A DNA stretch of 64,000 nucleotides from Hyphomonadaceae bacterium UBA1933 (GTDB taxonomy: Bacteria > Pseudomonadota > Alphaproteobacteria > Caulobacterales > Aquidulcibacteraceae). The stretch's first letter is position 1; each line of letters opens with the position of its first letter. Below the pieces are notes generated by a model, which was not told where the DNA came from, searched no databases, and saw only the letters and a list, made by a program, of their open reading frames with translations. Below are positions 19,289 through 27,832 of the stretch, piece after piece. The DNA lies in NCBI GenBank assembly GCA_002337085.1, contig DDFH01000003.1:562008-626007 (forward strand), in the 5' to 3' direction. A program made the translations under genes and the position numbers.

Positions 19289-19786
19289 ATTTATCCATCA
19301 AAATTATTATATCAGATTTCAGTTTTTATTTAAAATTCTTGAATCGACTTTAACCAGAGAGTGATAAAAATGTGAAGGGGAGTATCTGACAAATTCTTTT
19401 TATAAAGCGTTGAAAGAGAATCTATTCCGATAATTATTCCCATTCTCGACACTTAAAGTTCGCGATTTGAGAGAAGAAGCGAAAATTTTGCTAAATAAAA
19501 AGTCAGTCCATGCAAAATTAGTCCATTATTTTAGCAAAACGAAGTTTATGTTGTTTTCTCTGTCGAAAAAATTGGCGCGAATGGCACAAAATAGCCAAAA
19601 TGGGTTCAAGTGATTGATTATCACAAAGCTATGGTGGCAATAGATTTTAATGGTTTAAAGGATTTGATTTATCGGTATTTATGCTTCTCCTCCTCCCGCG
19701 TGATACTGATTATTCAATTAATTCCATATGGATTTATTGCTTCCAAATTTTGAACCCTCAAATAACCGTGAAAACGGTCTCTGATT
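19289..19786. other. Gene-free spacer with a 10-bp inverted repeat
   Basis: I find no convincing coding sequence on either strand in these 500 bp. The clearest structure is an inverted repeat, TTTTGCTAAA at 19486-19495 with TTTAGCAAAA at 19530-19539, enclosing two copies of AGTCCAT (19505-19511 and 19520-19526). A short GAAA-capped hairpin sits at 19764-19777. No homology to a known RNA could be assigned. Confidence 0.4.
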
Positions 19787-19819
19787 AAAAATCGGTTTTT
19801 TGCATTCTCCGATTTTTTT
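19787..19819. terminator. Bidirectional AT-rich terminator downstream of mtnP
   Basis: A 9-bp stem, AAAAATCGG at 19787-19795 with CCGATTTTT at 19809-19817, has T runs on both strands. A second, 7-bp hairpin (19836-19842 with 19853-19859) directly abuts the mtnP stop. Together they likely end mtnP on the minus strand. Confidence 0.6.
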
Positions 19820-19859
19820 AATTTAGACATTATAGCCCTGAATCAGAAATGGTTCAGGG

Positions 19860-20732
19860 TTATTTTGTTATTGCGTTAATTCGTCTCAAAATTACTTCTA
19901 GTTTTTGTTCCATATGTGGATCACGCGCCGATGGTGCAGTGATAATTGCATTATCAAGGGCAGAATCATGTGGTGATGGCGGCCTTGAAGTGCCATTCAC
20001 AGCTTCGCAAAGGTTTTTAATAAGTTGCTTTGCGGCGGCACTATTGTGATGAAGTACTTTTATAACGCTTGTAACATCAACATTGTCATGATCCTCATTC
20101 CAGCAATCATAATCAGTTACCATCGCCACAGTAACATATGGAATTTCTGCTTCGCGTGCTAGTTTTGCTTCTGGCATATTTGTCATGCCGATAACATCAC
20201 AGCCCCAATTGCGATAAAGTTCAGATTCGGCGCGGGTCGAAAATTGTGGCCCCTCCATGGCAAGATAGGTTCCACCCTTGTGAGCCGTTACCCCAGCTTT
20301 TAATGCCGCATTATATGCCAATTCAACCAGCCTATCGCAAACTGGGTGTGCCATTGAAACATGGGCAACTAATCCCGTGTCAAAAAATGATTTTGGTCTT
20401 GCAATTGTTCTATCAATAAATTGGTCAACAATAACAAAATGCTCTGGCGCGTAACGGTGCTTTAAAGAGCCAACAGCGGAAAGCGATATTATGTCGGTAA
20501 CCCCGACGCGTTTCAAGGCTTCAATATTAGCGCGGTAATTAATTGAACTTGGGGTGAATTTATGACCACGACCATGCCGTGGTAAAAACACAACTTCTTG
20601 TCCATTTAACTCGGCGATAAAAAGGGCGTCTGATGGCGCGCCAAAATTTGTTTGAATTTCCACCCATTCGCCTTTAAGTCCATCGATTTCATAAAGGCCA
20701 GAGCCGCCAATAATTCCTAATTTCCAGATCAT
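19860..20732 (-). CDS. mtnP: S-methyl-5'-thioadenosine phosphorylase
   Basis: A 290-aa PNP/MTAP-family enzyme. It has the phosphate loop GIIGGSGLY near the N-terminus, LPRHGRGHKFTPSSINYRAN, the substrate motif GGTYLAMEGPQFSTRAES and the purine-site region MTNMPEAKLAREAEI. It splits methylthioadenosine, the by-product of polyamine and homoserine-lactone synthesis, into adenine and methylthioribose 1-phosphate. Length and motif order match MTAP rather than purine nucleoside phosphorylase. No other methionine-salvage gene is nearby. ATG at 20732. Confidence 0.93.
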   Translation of the reverse strand: MIWKLGIIGGSGLYEIDGLKGEWVEIQTNFGAPSDALFIAELNGQEVVFLPRHGRGHKFTPSSINYRANIEALKRVGVTDIISLSAVGSLKHRYAPEHFVIVDQFIDRTIARPKSFFDTGLVAHVSMAHPVCDRLVELAYNAALKAGVTAHKGGTYLAMEGPQFSTRAESELYRNWGCDVIGMTNMPEAKLAREAEIPYVTVAMVTDYDCWNEDHDNVDVTSVIKVLHHNSAAAKQLIKNLCEAVNGTSRPPSPHDSALDNAIITAPSARDPHMEQKLEVILRRINAITK

Positions 20733-20871
20733 GTTCCGTTACAACTTAAGCTAATTTTAATAAAATTGCTTCATGGTAATGATGTATATTTTTACCATAA
20801 AGCTAAAATGATGATTAATACCAATAAGCTAATACTTTGAAATAAAGATATTGCCAATAAGGAGAGTGAAT

Positions 20872-22293
20872 ATGCATGTGCCAAACAGCCTTAATATTGA
20901 GGAAAATACTTCTGCATATGACACTAAAATAGCACAAGCAATTCACGATATATCACAAATAAGTGGTCCGTTAGGGCTTGAATTGGTATCTGTAAGTGGC
21001 GCAGTTGAAGAAGTTGTACGTTCACATAATCACCAGACGGCAACACTTGTTAATATTTCTAATTCTACACAAGATGTATCAAAGCAAAACCTTATGATGA
21101 GCGAAAAGCTAAAAGATGCTGAGCAGATTATAAGGCATTCAGCAATTGATACGGATAAAAGAATTACACATGCAACCGAAGCCATGAATACATGGGCAAA
21201 TAGCGCCCAACAATCGGCAGATAGGGTCAATGAGCTTGCACGTCTTCTTGATGACGTTAACCAGATTGCGAAATCAATCGAAGCAATTGCCTCAAACATC
21301 AATCTCCTTGCTTTAAACGCCAATATTGAGGCCGCAAGAGCCGGTGAGGCGGGGCGCGGTTTTGCCGTTGTTGCCGCAGAGGTTAAGATGCTTTCCAACC
21401 GTACCCGTGAATCATCGGTACATATTCAATCGACAGTTGGATTATTAACATCAGAAATTTCTGGATTGAAATCGTCAAGCCAAGAAGATTTAATTCTTGC
21501 AAAGACCATGTCGGGTGAAATGGGTGATGCCGGAGAATCTTTGGAAGGTCTGCGCCAATCATTCAATAATATTCAAAATATCGTTTCAGAAATTTCTGAT
21601 ACAGCGGCTTATAATGCGGCATCTACTGAAGGTGTTGTTAGCGAACTGAATAAATTGACAAGTGATGTAAAGGTTGTTGATAATCTTATGATTGGTGCTG
21701 GGAAACGTTTGGAAGGCGTTTCCGACATTAGCGAAAAAATCATGCAAATTGTTTCATCGGTTGGTGGCGCAAGTGTTGATAGTGAATTTATTTCTTTTGC
21801 CACAGAAACCGCAACCAAATTGGCGGTAATTCTTGAAAATGCCGTTGCAAATGGTGAAATTTCAGCAAATGATGTCTTTGATAACGATTATGTCGAAATT
21901 AAAGGCTCGGATCCGCTTCAATATACAACCAAATTTCTTCCTTTAACTGATAAGTATTTTACAGAAATTCAAGAAGAATTGCTTGAACGTAATTCGAATA
22001 TCGTATTCTGTGCCGCAATTGACAGAAATGGTTATTTGCCAACCCATAATAAAAAGTTCTCTTTACCACAAAAAGCAGGCGACCCAGTTTGGAATGCCGC
22101 AAATTGTAGAAATCGCAGAATATTTAATGACAAGGTTGGTTTAAAATCAGGACAAAACCAAGGCGAACCTCTTGTACAGGCATATCGCCGCGATATGGGC
22201 AATGGCAATTACGTTATGATGAAAGATGTCTCTGCGCCAATCTTTGTTGATGGTCGTCATTGGGGCGGGTTGCGTATCGGTATCAAAGCCTGA
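20872..22293 (+). CDS. Soluble methyl-accepting chemotaxis protein with C-terminal sensory domain
   Basis: A 473-aa chemoreceptor without membrane helices. The highly conserved signalling tip (NINLLALNANIEAARAGE) lies near residues 142-160 within a coiled coil of about 20-300. The C-terminal part (about 330-473) looks like a Cache/PAS-type sensory module with FCAAIDRNGYLPTHN, RNRRIFND, and a final VDGRHWGGLRIG. Sensing after the signalling domain, in the cytoplasm, is the reverse of the usual transmembrane layout. The ATG at 20872 has AAGGAG 7 nt upstream; the longer frame from TTG at 20851 is unlikely because it starts before that site. No che genes are nearby. Confidence 0.87.
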   Translation: MHVPNSLNIEENTSAYDTKIAQAIHDISQISGPLGLELVSVSGAVEEVVRSHNHQTATLVNISNSTQDVSKQNLMMSEKLKDAEQIIRHSAIDTDKRITHATEAMNTWANSAQQSADRVNELARLLDDVNQIAKSIEAIASNINLLALNANIEAARAGEAGRGFAVVAAEVKMLSNRTRESSVHIQSTVGLLTSEISGLKSSSQEDLILAKTMSGEMGDAGESLEGLRQSFNNIQNIVSEISDTAAYNAASTEGVVSELNKLTSDVKVVDNLMIGAGKRLEGVSDISEKIMQIVSSVGGASVDSEFISFATETATKLAVILENAVANGEISANDVFDNDYVEIKGSDPLQYTTKFLPLTDKYFTEIQEELLERNSNIVFCAAIDRNGYLPTHNKKFSLPQKAGDPVWNAANCRNRRIFNDKVGLKSGQNQGEPLVQAYRRDMGNGNYVMMKDVSAPIFVDGRHWGGLRIGIKA

Positions 22294-22441
22294 ATTGCGC
22301 TTTAAAAAGCAAAATTTGATACTATATAGTTAAAAGTGCGCAACAAATTGTGCATAGCACAAAATTAAATTAAATTAGATTTGCTTAAGTTGTATATTTA
22401 TGCAATTAAGCGCGTGTATTTCCCATATCGACCAACATTTC

Positions 22442-22455
22442 AGGAGGTTTGGTTG
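22442..22455 (+). promoter_or_regulatory. Ribosome binding site deciding the TTG start of sppA
   Basis: A perfect AGGAGG at 22442-22447 lies 5 nt before TTG at 22453. It fixes the start 24 codons inside the longest open frame. Confidence 0.8.
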
Positions 22456-24207
22456 AAACAGTTTCTTTTTACTATTGCCGGTGTCTTTGTCGGTTTAATT
22501 TTATTTTTCGTAATACTTCCAATTATTTTACTTGCTGGCGCGGCTGGTTCATCAAAACCCGTAACACCCAATAATTCTGTTTTGGTTCTTGATTTGCGCA
22601 AACAAATTAGTGACCAAAAATCATCAAGCCCATTTGCATCAATGGATGGTGGCGTTGCGGTGGTTGATATTGTCAATAAATTATACCTCGCGCAATCAGA
22701 TAATAATGTAAAAGGTCTTTATATTCGTGCGCCAGAAGCGGGGATTGCACCGGCACATGCCGAAGAAATTCGCCAAGCAATTATTGATTTCCAAAACTCT
22801 GGAAAATTTGTTGTAGCCCATGCCCAAGGTTTTGAAATGCCAACACTTTCAAATTATGCGGCAGTTTCAGGTGCAAAAGAAATCTGGATGCAAGAAGGTT
22901 CGGATTTTACCGCAACAGGCTTGGTTTCCGAAACTATGTTCTATGGTGGGCTTTTCGAAAAATTCGGTATTATTCCGCAATTTGAGCAGTTTTATGAATA
23001 TAAAAACGCCGCTAACGTATATACACAAAAAGATTATACCGAAGCCCACCGTGAGGCGACGACCTCATTATTAAGCAGTATTTATAATTCATTCCTTGCC
23101 GATATTGCATTTGATCGCAAAATTGAAATTGAAAAGCTAAAAGAAACTTTGGATGCTGCCCCACTTAGCCCAGAGCAAGCATTACAAGCAAAACTGATTA
23201 CCCATATTGGTATGCCAGAAGAAGCGCTTGATTTTGCTATCTCGCAAGCTGGTGGGAAAGGTAAGGCACAGGCAGTTGATTTTGCCGATTATTCGCCATC
23301 ACCTAAATCTGGCCCTTCGATTGCCGTTATTAATGGGGAAGGGGCGATTATAACCGGCCCAGACCAACAATCATTATTTAGCAAAGAGCAAATAATGAAT
23401 TCGGATGCCATTACTGCCGCAATTCGTGATGCAACCGATGATAATGACATAAAAGCAATTGTTTTCCGTGTTTCATCTCCGGGCGGCTCTGCCATTGGTT
23501 CTGAGCAAATATGGGCGGCAGTTGAACGCGCAAAGGCCAAGAAAAAGCCGGTTGTAATTTCAATGGGTGCATATGCGGCCTCTGGTGGCTATTATGTTTC
23601 TGCGGGTGCGAATAAAATTGTTGCTATGCCAACCACTATTACCGGTTCAATTGGGGTTTTGGGCGGTAAAATGGCGGTTAATGGCGCACTTAACAAATAT
23701 ACCGGCATTAATGTAAGCTCAATTCAAATTGGGGGGCCATATGCGACCGCATTGTCTGGCGCTGAACCATTCACCAATTCACAGCGTGAGGCCTTCCATA
23801 ACGCCATGGCACGTATTTATGCGCAATTTACTGGCAAAGTTGCAACTGGACGCAAGCTGCCGCTTGAAAAAGTTCAAGAAATTGCCAAAGGCCGTGTTTG
23901 GACTGGTCAACAAGCCCAGGCTCTTGGATTGGTTGACAAGGTTGGTGGTTTAATGACCGCAATTGATGAAGCCAAGGCATTGGCAGGAATTGATAAGAGT
24001 AAAACCGTTACCCTTAAACAATACCCTGTGCCAGAAGACCCATTCAAAGCACTTGCATCAATGTTTGGCTCAAATACCCAAGCCGCACGTGCAGCGGCCA
24101 TTTACGGCTTATTCCTTGGTGATACCCGCCTTAATGAAGTATTGACCGACATCAACGCCGCCAATGATAATAAGGTACAAGCAAAAGAATATATGCGGGT
24201 TAAATAG
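22453..24207 (+). CDS. sppA: Signal peptide peptidase SppA, 67-kDa type
   Basis: A 584-aa membrane-anchored serine peptidase that degrades leftover signal peptides. An N-terminal membrane helix (about 5-30) is followed by two tandem S49 domains. The catalytic lysine is in EYKNAAN (Lys184) and the nucleophile in YAASGGYYVS (Ser377), the E. coli-like arrangement with one residue from each half. The longest open frame begins at TTG 22381, but the perfect AGGAGG directly before TTG 22453 marks the real start and removes an implausible N-terminal extension. An intrinsic terminator follows. Confidence 0.93.
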   Translation: MKQFLFTIAGVFVGLILFFVILPIILLAGAAGSSKPVTPNNSVLVLDLRKQISDQKSSSPFASMDGGVAVVDIVNKLYLAQSDNNVKGLYIRAPEAGIAPAHAEEIRQAIIDFQNSGKFVVAHAQGFEMPTLSNYAAVSGAKEIWMQEGSDFTATGLVSETMFYGGLFEKFGIIPQFEQFYEYKNAANVYTQKDYTEAHREATTSLLSSIYNSFLADIAFDRKIEIEKLKETLDAAPLSPEQALQAKLITHIGMPEEALDFAISQAGGKGKAQAVDFADYSPSPKSGPSIAVINGEGAIITGPDQQSLFSKEQIMNSDAITAAIRDATDDNDIKAIVFRVSSPGGSAIGSEQIWAAVERAKAKKKPVVISMGAYAASGGYYVSAGANKIVAMPTTITGSIGVLGGKMAVNGALNKYTGINVSSIQIGGPYATALSGAEPFTNSQREAFHNAMARIYAQFTGKVATGRKLPLEKVQEIAKGRVWTGQQAQALGLVDKVGGLMTAIDEAKALAGIDKSKTVTLKQYPVPEDPFKALASMFGSNTQAARAAAIYGLFLGDTRLNEVLTDINAANDNKVQAKEYMRVK

Positions 24208-24231
24208 TTCAGTTTTTATTATTGCGAATTG

Positions 24232-24257
24232 GGCGGCACTTTTGTGCCGCCTTTTTT
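24232..24257 (+). terminator. Intrinsic terminator of sppA
   Basis: An 8-bp stem, GGCGGCAC (24232-24239) with GTGCCGCC (24244-24251), is followed by six T. Confidence 0.9.
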
Positions 24258-24422
24258 GTTGGTTGTGGTTGCAGAATGATTATTAAAAACTGCTGTCAAA
24301 TGCTATCATCTTGGGTAAGTTTTTGGCTATTATGAATGTTGGTTGATGTCTGAATGATTGTATTCCAATACGGGAATTATGAGATATAGCTCTTACTCTT
24401 ATAGGTAATCCATTGGCCGCGA

Positions 24423-24567
24423 TTGACACAATTATACTCCAATAATTTATTATGGGGATAGGGTAGTGGGTGTTTATAAAACACGCTCATGAAACACATT
24501 ACGCGGTATCAACATATCCATTCAGCACAAATAAAAACGGCGGGGAATTTCCCCGCCGAGATTTTTT
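24423..24567 (+). ncRNA. Candidate small RNA between sppA and the first TonB receptor
   Basis: TTGACA (24423-24428), a 17-bp spacer and TTTATT (24446-24451) form a good promoter. About 80 bp later comes a 9-bp GC-rich terminator (24538-24558) followed by T6. The predicted RNA is about 105-110 nt, starting near 24458. It contains a GTGTTT/AAACAC hairpin and no plausible reading frame. It is convergent with the TonB receptor gene. The evidence is only promoter plus terminator spacing. The rest of the 24258-24537 spacer shows nothing else. Confidence 0.3.
24538..24567. terminator. Intrinsic terminator of the first TonB receptor (bidirectional)
   Basis: A perfect 9-bp stem (24538-24546 with 24550-24558) has A5 on the left, giving T5 on the minus strand, and ATTTTTT on the right. 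It works for the receptor gene on the minus strand and possibly for a plus-strand RNA. Confidence 0.88.
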
Positions 24568-24582
24568 AGTATGAAGTAAACC

Positions 24583-27441
24583 CTAGTACTTAAGTCTCAA
24601 ACCCATAAATATGTAACGACCTAGTGGGTCATATGATTGTGGGTAGGTGTTAGCATTTGTACCATCGCCAACAAATACTGGAGGATCTTTATCAAATACG
24701 TTGTTTACACCAATGTTAAAAGTTGCATTTTGGGTAACATTATATGTCGCATATAGGTCAAAGTAGTTATATGCCTTAAGTTTTTCGGTCACACCATCTG
24801 CCGCAATACCATAAGAATCTTTTACAGATCCAAAATAACGCCATGTTGTGCTTACATTAAGATCCCATGGGGTCTTCCAAGTCGCCATAAGTTTATGACG
24901 ATATTTTGGATTTGAATACCCGCAGTCACCATCAAACATTCCTGCACAGTCAACTTTTTCAGATTCGTTAGTTGCTTTTGTTGAAAGCTCATTAACAATT
25001 GTGCCAATGTATGAATAAGACATTTTACCTAGACCAGAAGGTAAATCATGACCGTATCCGACCTGAATATCAAAGCCGTTTGTACGCATTTCACCTGTGT
25101 TCTGCATATGGTTGTCTATGTAACCATCTGTACTAATAAATAGCGATCCGTCAGAATCACGGTGAATTTTGTTACAATAAAAAGCATCGCCAGTTGCCAT
25201 GCAGTTTTCAAGAATAGTTGCATTACCGATTCTGCCGATACGATCGGCAATCTTAACATCGAAATAGTCAACTGAAATATTGAAACCTTTTAGGAAGCTA
25301 GGGGTATATACCACGCCTAAAGTAACTGTATCTGCAATCTCTGGGGTAAGCTTAGCTTCACCAGAATCAAGGAATTGATACTGTCCTGCATCGTTTGCTT
25401 CAATGTTTCCGTATTGTGCAGCAGGTACACCAGCACGAACACATTCTGCAACTGTTGGTGGATTAAGCGGCGCATCTGGTCCAGTCATAGGACCAGCACA
25501 TGGGTCAGAATATGTAGTCAACTGAACAGATTGAGGTGTATAAAGTTCGAGAAGGTTTGGTGCGCGAACTGCACGTTGTTTACCTAGACGAAGCATAACA
25601 TCATCATATGGCTTCCAAACAGCCATAGCTTTCCAACTGTTTACACGTCCTGATGTTGAATAATCAGAAGTACGGGCACCCAATTCAACGTTCAATTGTT
25701 TTGCGAAAGGCTTATCTGAAATAATTGGTACAATAGCCTCTGCAAATAGATCTGTGACATTATATGCGCCATTTACAGGCAGTGTAGGGCCACCGGAACC
25801 AGCCAGTAATCCATAACGAAGGTTATCATCTGCTTCGAAGCTCAACGTATCACGACGATATTCTGTACCAAGGTTAAATTTAACACCTTCTTCAGCCCAT
25901 GGTGTTTTTGCACCATAAGTTGTTAAATCACCACCAAACGTAGCAGTTACAACTTGCTCTGTTACGCTACCCCATGAAATACCTAGTGCAGTAATGTAAT
26001 CAAGTGCAGACTGAGTCAAGCCATTCTGATGCCAGATATCTAGAGCAGAACAATCTGAATTTCCTGAAGTACAAGTTCCATCAGGATTAACTAAAAGGGA
26101 TTCCTGGATGCGGCTGTTAATATATTGGTTTTTATTGACTTGTTTGTAGTCAACTGTACCATATTGTGCGTTAATATCGTAGTTGAATACATCAAACAAA
26201 TCGCCACCAATGCCTGTTTTTACACTGTAAGCTGTGTGACGCATATCATACTGACGACCACCAGATTCAACCAAACGACGACCAATCCTTACCGTTTTAG
26301 TTGCACCACTAGCAATGTCGCCTGCAGAGCAAGCCATCGCAGTTGTAACCGCGCCTGGAAGTAGTGGGTTGTTACAGTTTAATTGCCAGTTACCATAGAA
26401 GATACCAGATGCAGCAATCTGACCAACTGAATGGTCATCGTTCATCATTGCTTCGATACGAACTTTTGCAGCTGGATTTACTTCATAATTTACAAAGAAG
26501 CCAGCAGCGTATTTTTCATCGGGGCGTTGATAATAGTTTGTTGGTTGGTAGTTATATAGATATGCACTGCTCCATGGTTTTAGACCATTAGCATAATCTA
26601 TCGCATAGCTAGTACCATTTGCAACAAAGCGGCCAGGATAAGAAGTTGATGAACCACCGCAAGACTCAAGGTCAAGAAGAGAACATGCAGAGAAGTCACG
26701 TTCTGATTGAAGCAAAGGTTTAATATTGCGATAGCTCAAGTATGCTGTTGCATTGCCTTTATCTTCGTCAAAGTTTGAACCAACGGTTAATGTGATATCA
26801 GTTGCATCACCATCCATTACATTCTTTTTCGGAACTTCATAGCCATTGTCTAGAACAACTTGTCTAAACCCACCATCGTTTTTATGTTGATAGAAAGTGT
26901 GGTTTACATCAAGTTGAACGCCTTGGAAATTTTTCTTCAAGATGAAGTTTACAACACCTGCAACCGCATCAGAACCGTATACTGCAGATGCACCACCGGT
27001 CAAAATTTCAACACGGTCAATCAAAGCAGCTGGGATTTGGTTGATGTCTGCAGCAGGAGCAACTGGAGAACCAGGTTGCATGCGAGTTCCATTCACAAGT
27101 ACCAATGTACGCTGTGTGCCAAGACCGCGAAGGTTAACAGTAGCGGTGCCAGTTGCGCCGTTTGAATAGAATGCGCCATCAGCCGCAAATACTTGTGGAA
27201 GGTTGTTTACCATATCTTCAACACGTGTTGCACCAGATGCTTTAACTTCTGCAGCACCTACAACAGTTACCGGACTTGTTGAAACAAGGTTTTTAGATTT
27301 GATACGCGAACCTGTAACTACAACAGTATCACCAGTTGCCGCATCTTGCGCCATAGCTGGCATAGCTACTGCTAGACCTGAAATAATGGTCCCTGCTAGC
27401 AATGCACCGCGCAGCTTTTTAGAGTGTAAATTTATTTTCAC
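24583..27441 (-). CDS. TonB-dependent outer-membrane receptor
   Basis: A 952-aa receptor with a signal peptide ending at MPAMAQDA. A short TonB-box-like segment DTVVVTGSRI precedes the plug domain (about 45-165, with VNLRGLGTQRTLVLVNGTRM and GGASAVYGSDAVAGVVNFIL). A 22-strand barrel follows and closes with the terminal YIFMGLRLKY. The plug type is the one seen in the large Caulobacterales/Xanthomonadales receptors for oligosaccharides, peptides and similar nutrients; the ligand is unknown. The start is GTG at 27441, with AGGAG 9 nt upstream. Its 390-bp upstream spacer carries four phased CGCAA boxes. Confidence 0.93.
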   Translation of the reverse strand: MKINLHSKKLRGALLAGTIISGLAVAMPAMAQDAATGDTVVVTGSRIKSKNLVSTSPVTVVGAAEVKASGATRVEDMVNNLPQVFAADGAFYSNGATGTATVNLRGLGTQRTLVLVNGTRMQPGSPVAPAADINQIPAALIDRVEILTGGASAVYGSDAVAGVVNFILKKNFQGVQLDVNHTFYQHKNDGGFRQVVLDNGYEVPKKNVMDGDATDITLTVGSNFDEDKGNATAYLSYRNIKPLLQSERDFSACSLLDLESCGGSSTSYPGRFVANGTSYAIDYANGLKPWSSAYLYNYQPTNYYQRPDEKYAAGFFVNYEVNPAAKVRIEAMMNDDHSVGQIAASGIFYGNWQLNCNNPLLPGAVTTAMACSAGDIASGATKTVRIGRRLVESGGRQYDMRHTAYSVKTGIGGDLFDVFNYDINAQYGTVDYKQVNKNQYINSRIQESLLVNPDGTCTSGNSDCSALDIWHQNGLTQSALDYITALGISWGSVTEQVVTATFGGDLTTYGAKTPWAEEGVKFNLGTEYRRDTLSFEADDNLRYGLLAGSGGPTLPVNGAYNVTDLFAEAIVPIISDKPFAKQLNVELGARTSDYSTSGRVNSWKAMAVWKPYDDVMLRLGKQRAVRAPNLLELYTPQSVQLTTYSDPCAGPMTGPDAPLNPPTVAECVRAGVPAAQYGNIEANDAGQYQFLDSGEAKLTPEIADTVTLGVVYTPSFLKGFNISVDYFDVKIADRIGRIGNATILENCMATGDAFYCNKIHRDSDGSLFISTDGYIDNHMQNTGEMRTNGFDIQVGYGHDLPSGLGKMSYSYIGTIVNELSTKATNESEKVDCAGMFDGDCGYSNPKYRHKLMATWKTPWDLNVSTTWRYFGSVKDSYGIAADGVTEKLKAYNYFDLYATYNVTQNATFNIGVNNVFDKDPPVFVGDGTNANTYPQSYDPLGRYIFMGLRLKY

Positions 27442-27785
27442 TGTGGGTTTCTCCTAAAATTTTCCCCTGCTTTGGGGCGCATTGCCCCATTGCAATCTAA
27501 AAAATTTGTTGAAAACGCCTAACAAGTCAACTTACTTATTACATTTAGGTAAGTGCATTCGCGCAACTTTGTCGCAAGTGTTGCGCAATTGTCGCAATTT
27601 GCTTAAAAACCATTTAATTAAATGCTTGGATTTGAAAGAAAATGCCATGTATTGCGAAATATATAGGCAATAAGTTGTCTTATATTTAAGGCTGTTTTGT
27701 ATTTATTGAAATTATTTTATGTTACACATTAAACCAAAAGAACAATAATTGTGCATTTTTAGATGAAAAATTGAGCATAACAAAA
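27442..27785. promoter_or_regulatory. Upstream region of the first TonB receptor with phased CGCAA boxes
   Basis: CGCAA occurs at 27562, 27573, 27584 and 27593, spacings 11, 11 and 9 bp, so all lie on about one face of the helix. Read on the gene's strand they are TTGCG boxes, two of them in the longer form TTGCGACAA exactly 20 bp apart. A 7-bp inverted repeat GCGCAAC/GTTGCGC (27561-27567 with 27580-27586) lies within. They sit about 120-155 bp before the GTG, upstream of a possible -35 TTGACT (complement of 27525-27530), which suits an activator site. No gene is seen in the spacer. Confidence 0.5.
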
Positions 27786-27814
27786 AAGGCGTCCCCGATT
27801 GGGGACGCCTTAAT
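27786..27814. terminator. Intrinsic terminator of the second TonB receptor
   Basis: A perfect 11-bp stem (27786-27796 with 27801-27811), loop GATT, is followed by TTTTTT on the minus strand (A run at 27782-27787). Confidence 0.9.
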
Positions 27815-27832
27815 TGCAGCATTAAATAATGA

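Noticed and set aside
27482..27673. A 63-codon frame in the upstream region of the first TonB receptor
   Set aside because: It lies across the phased CGCAA boxes and the receptor promoter and has no family resemblance.
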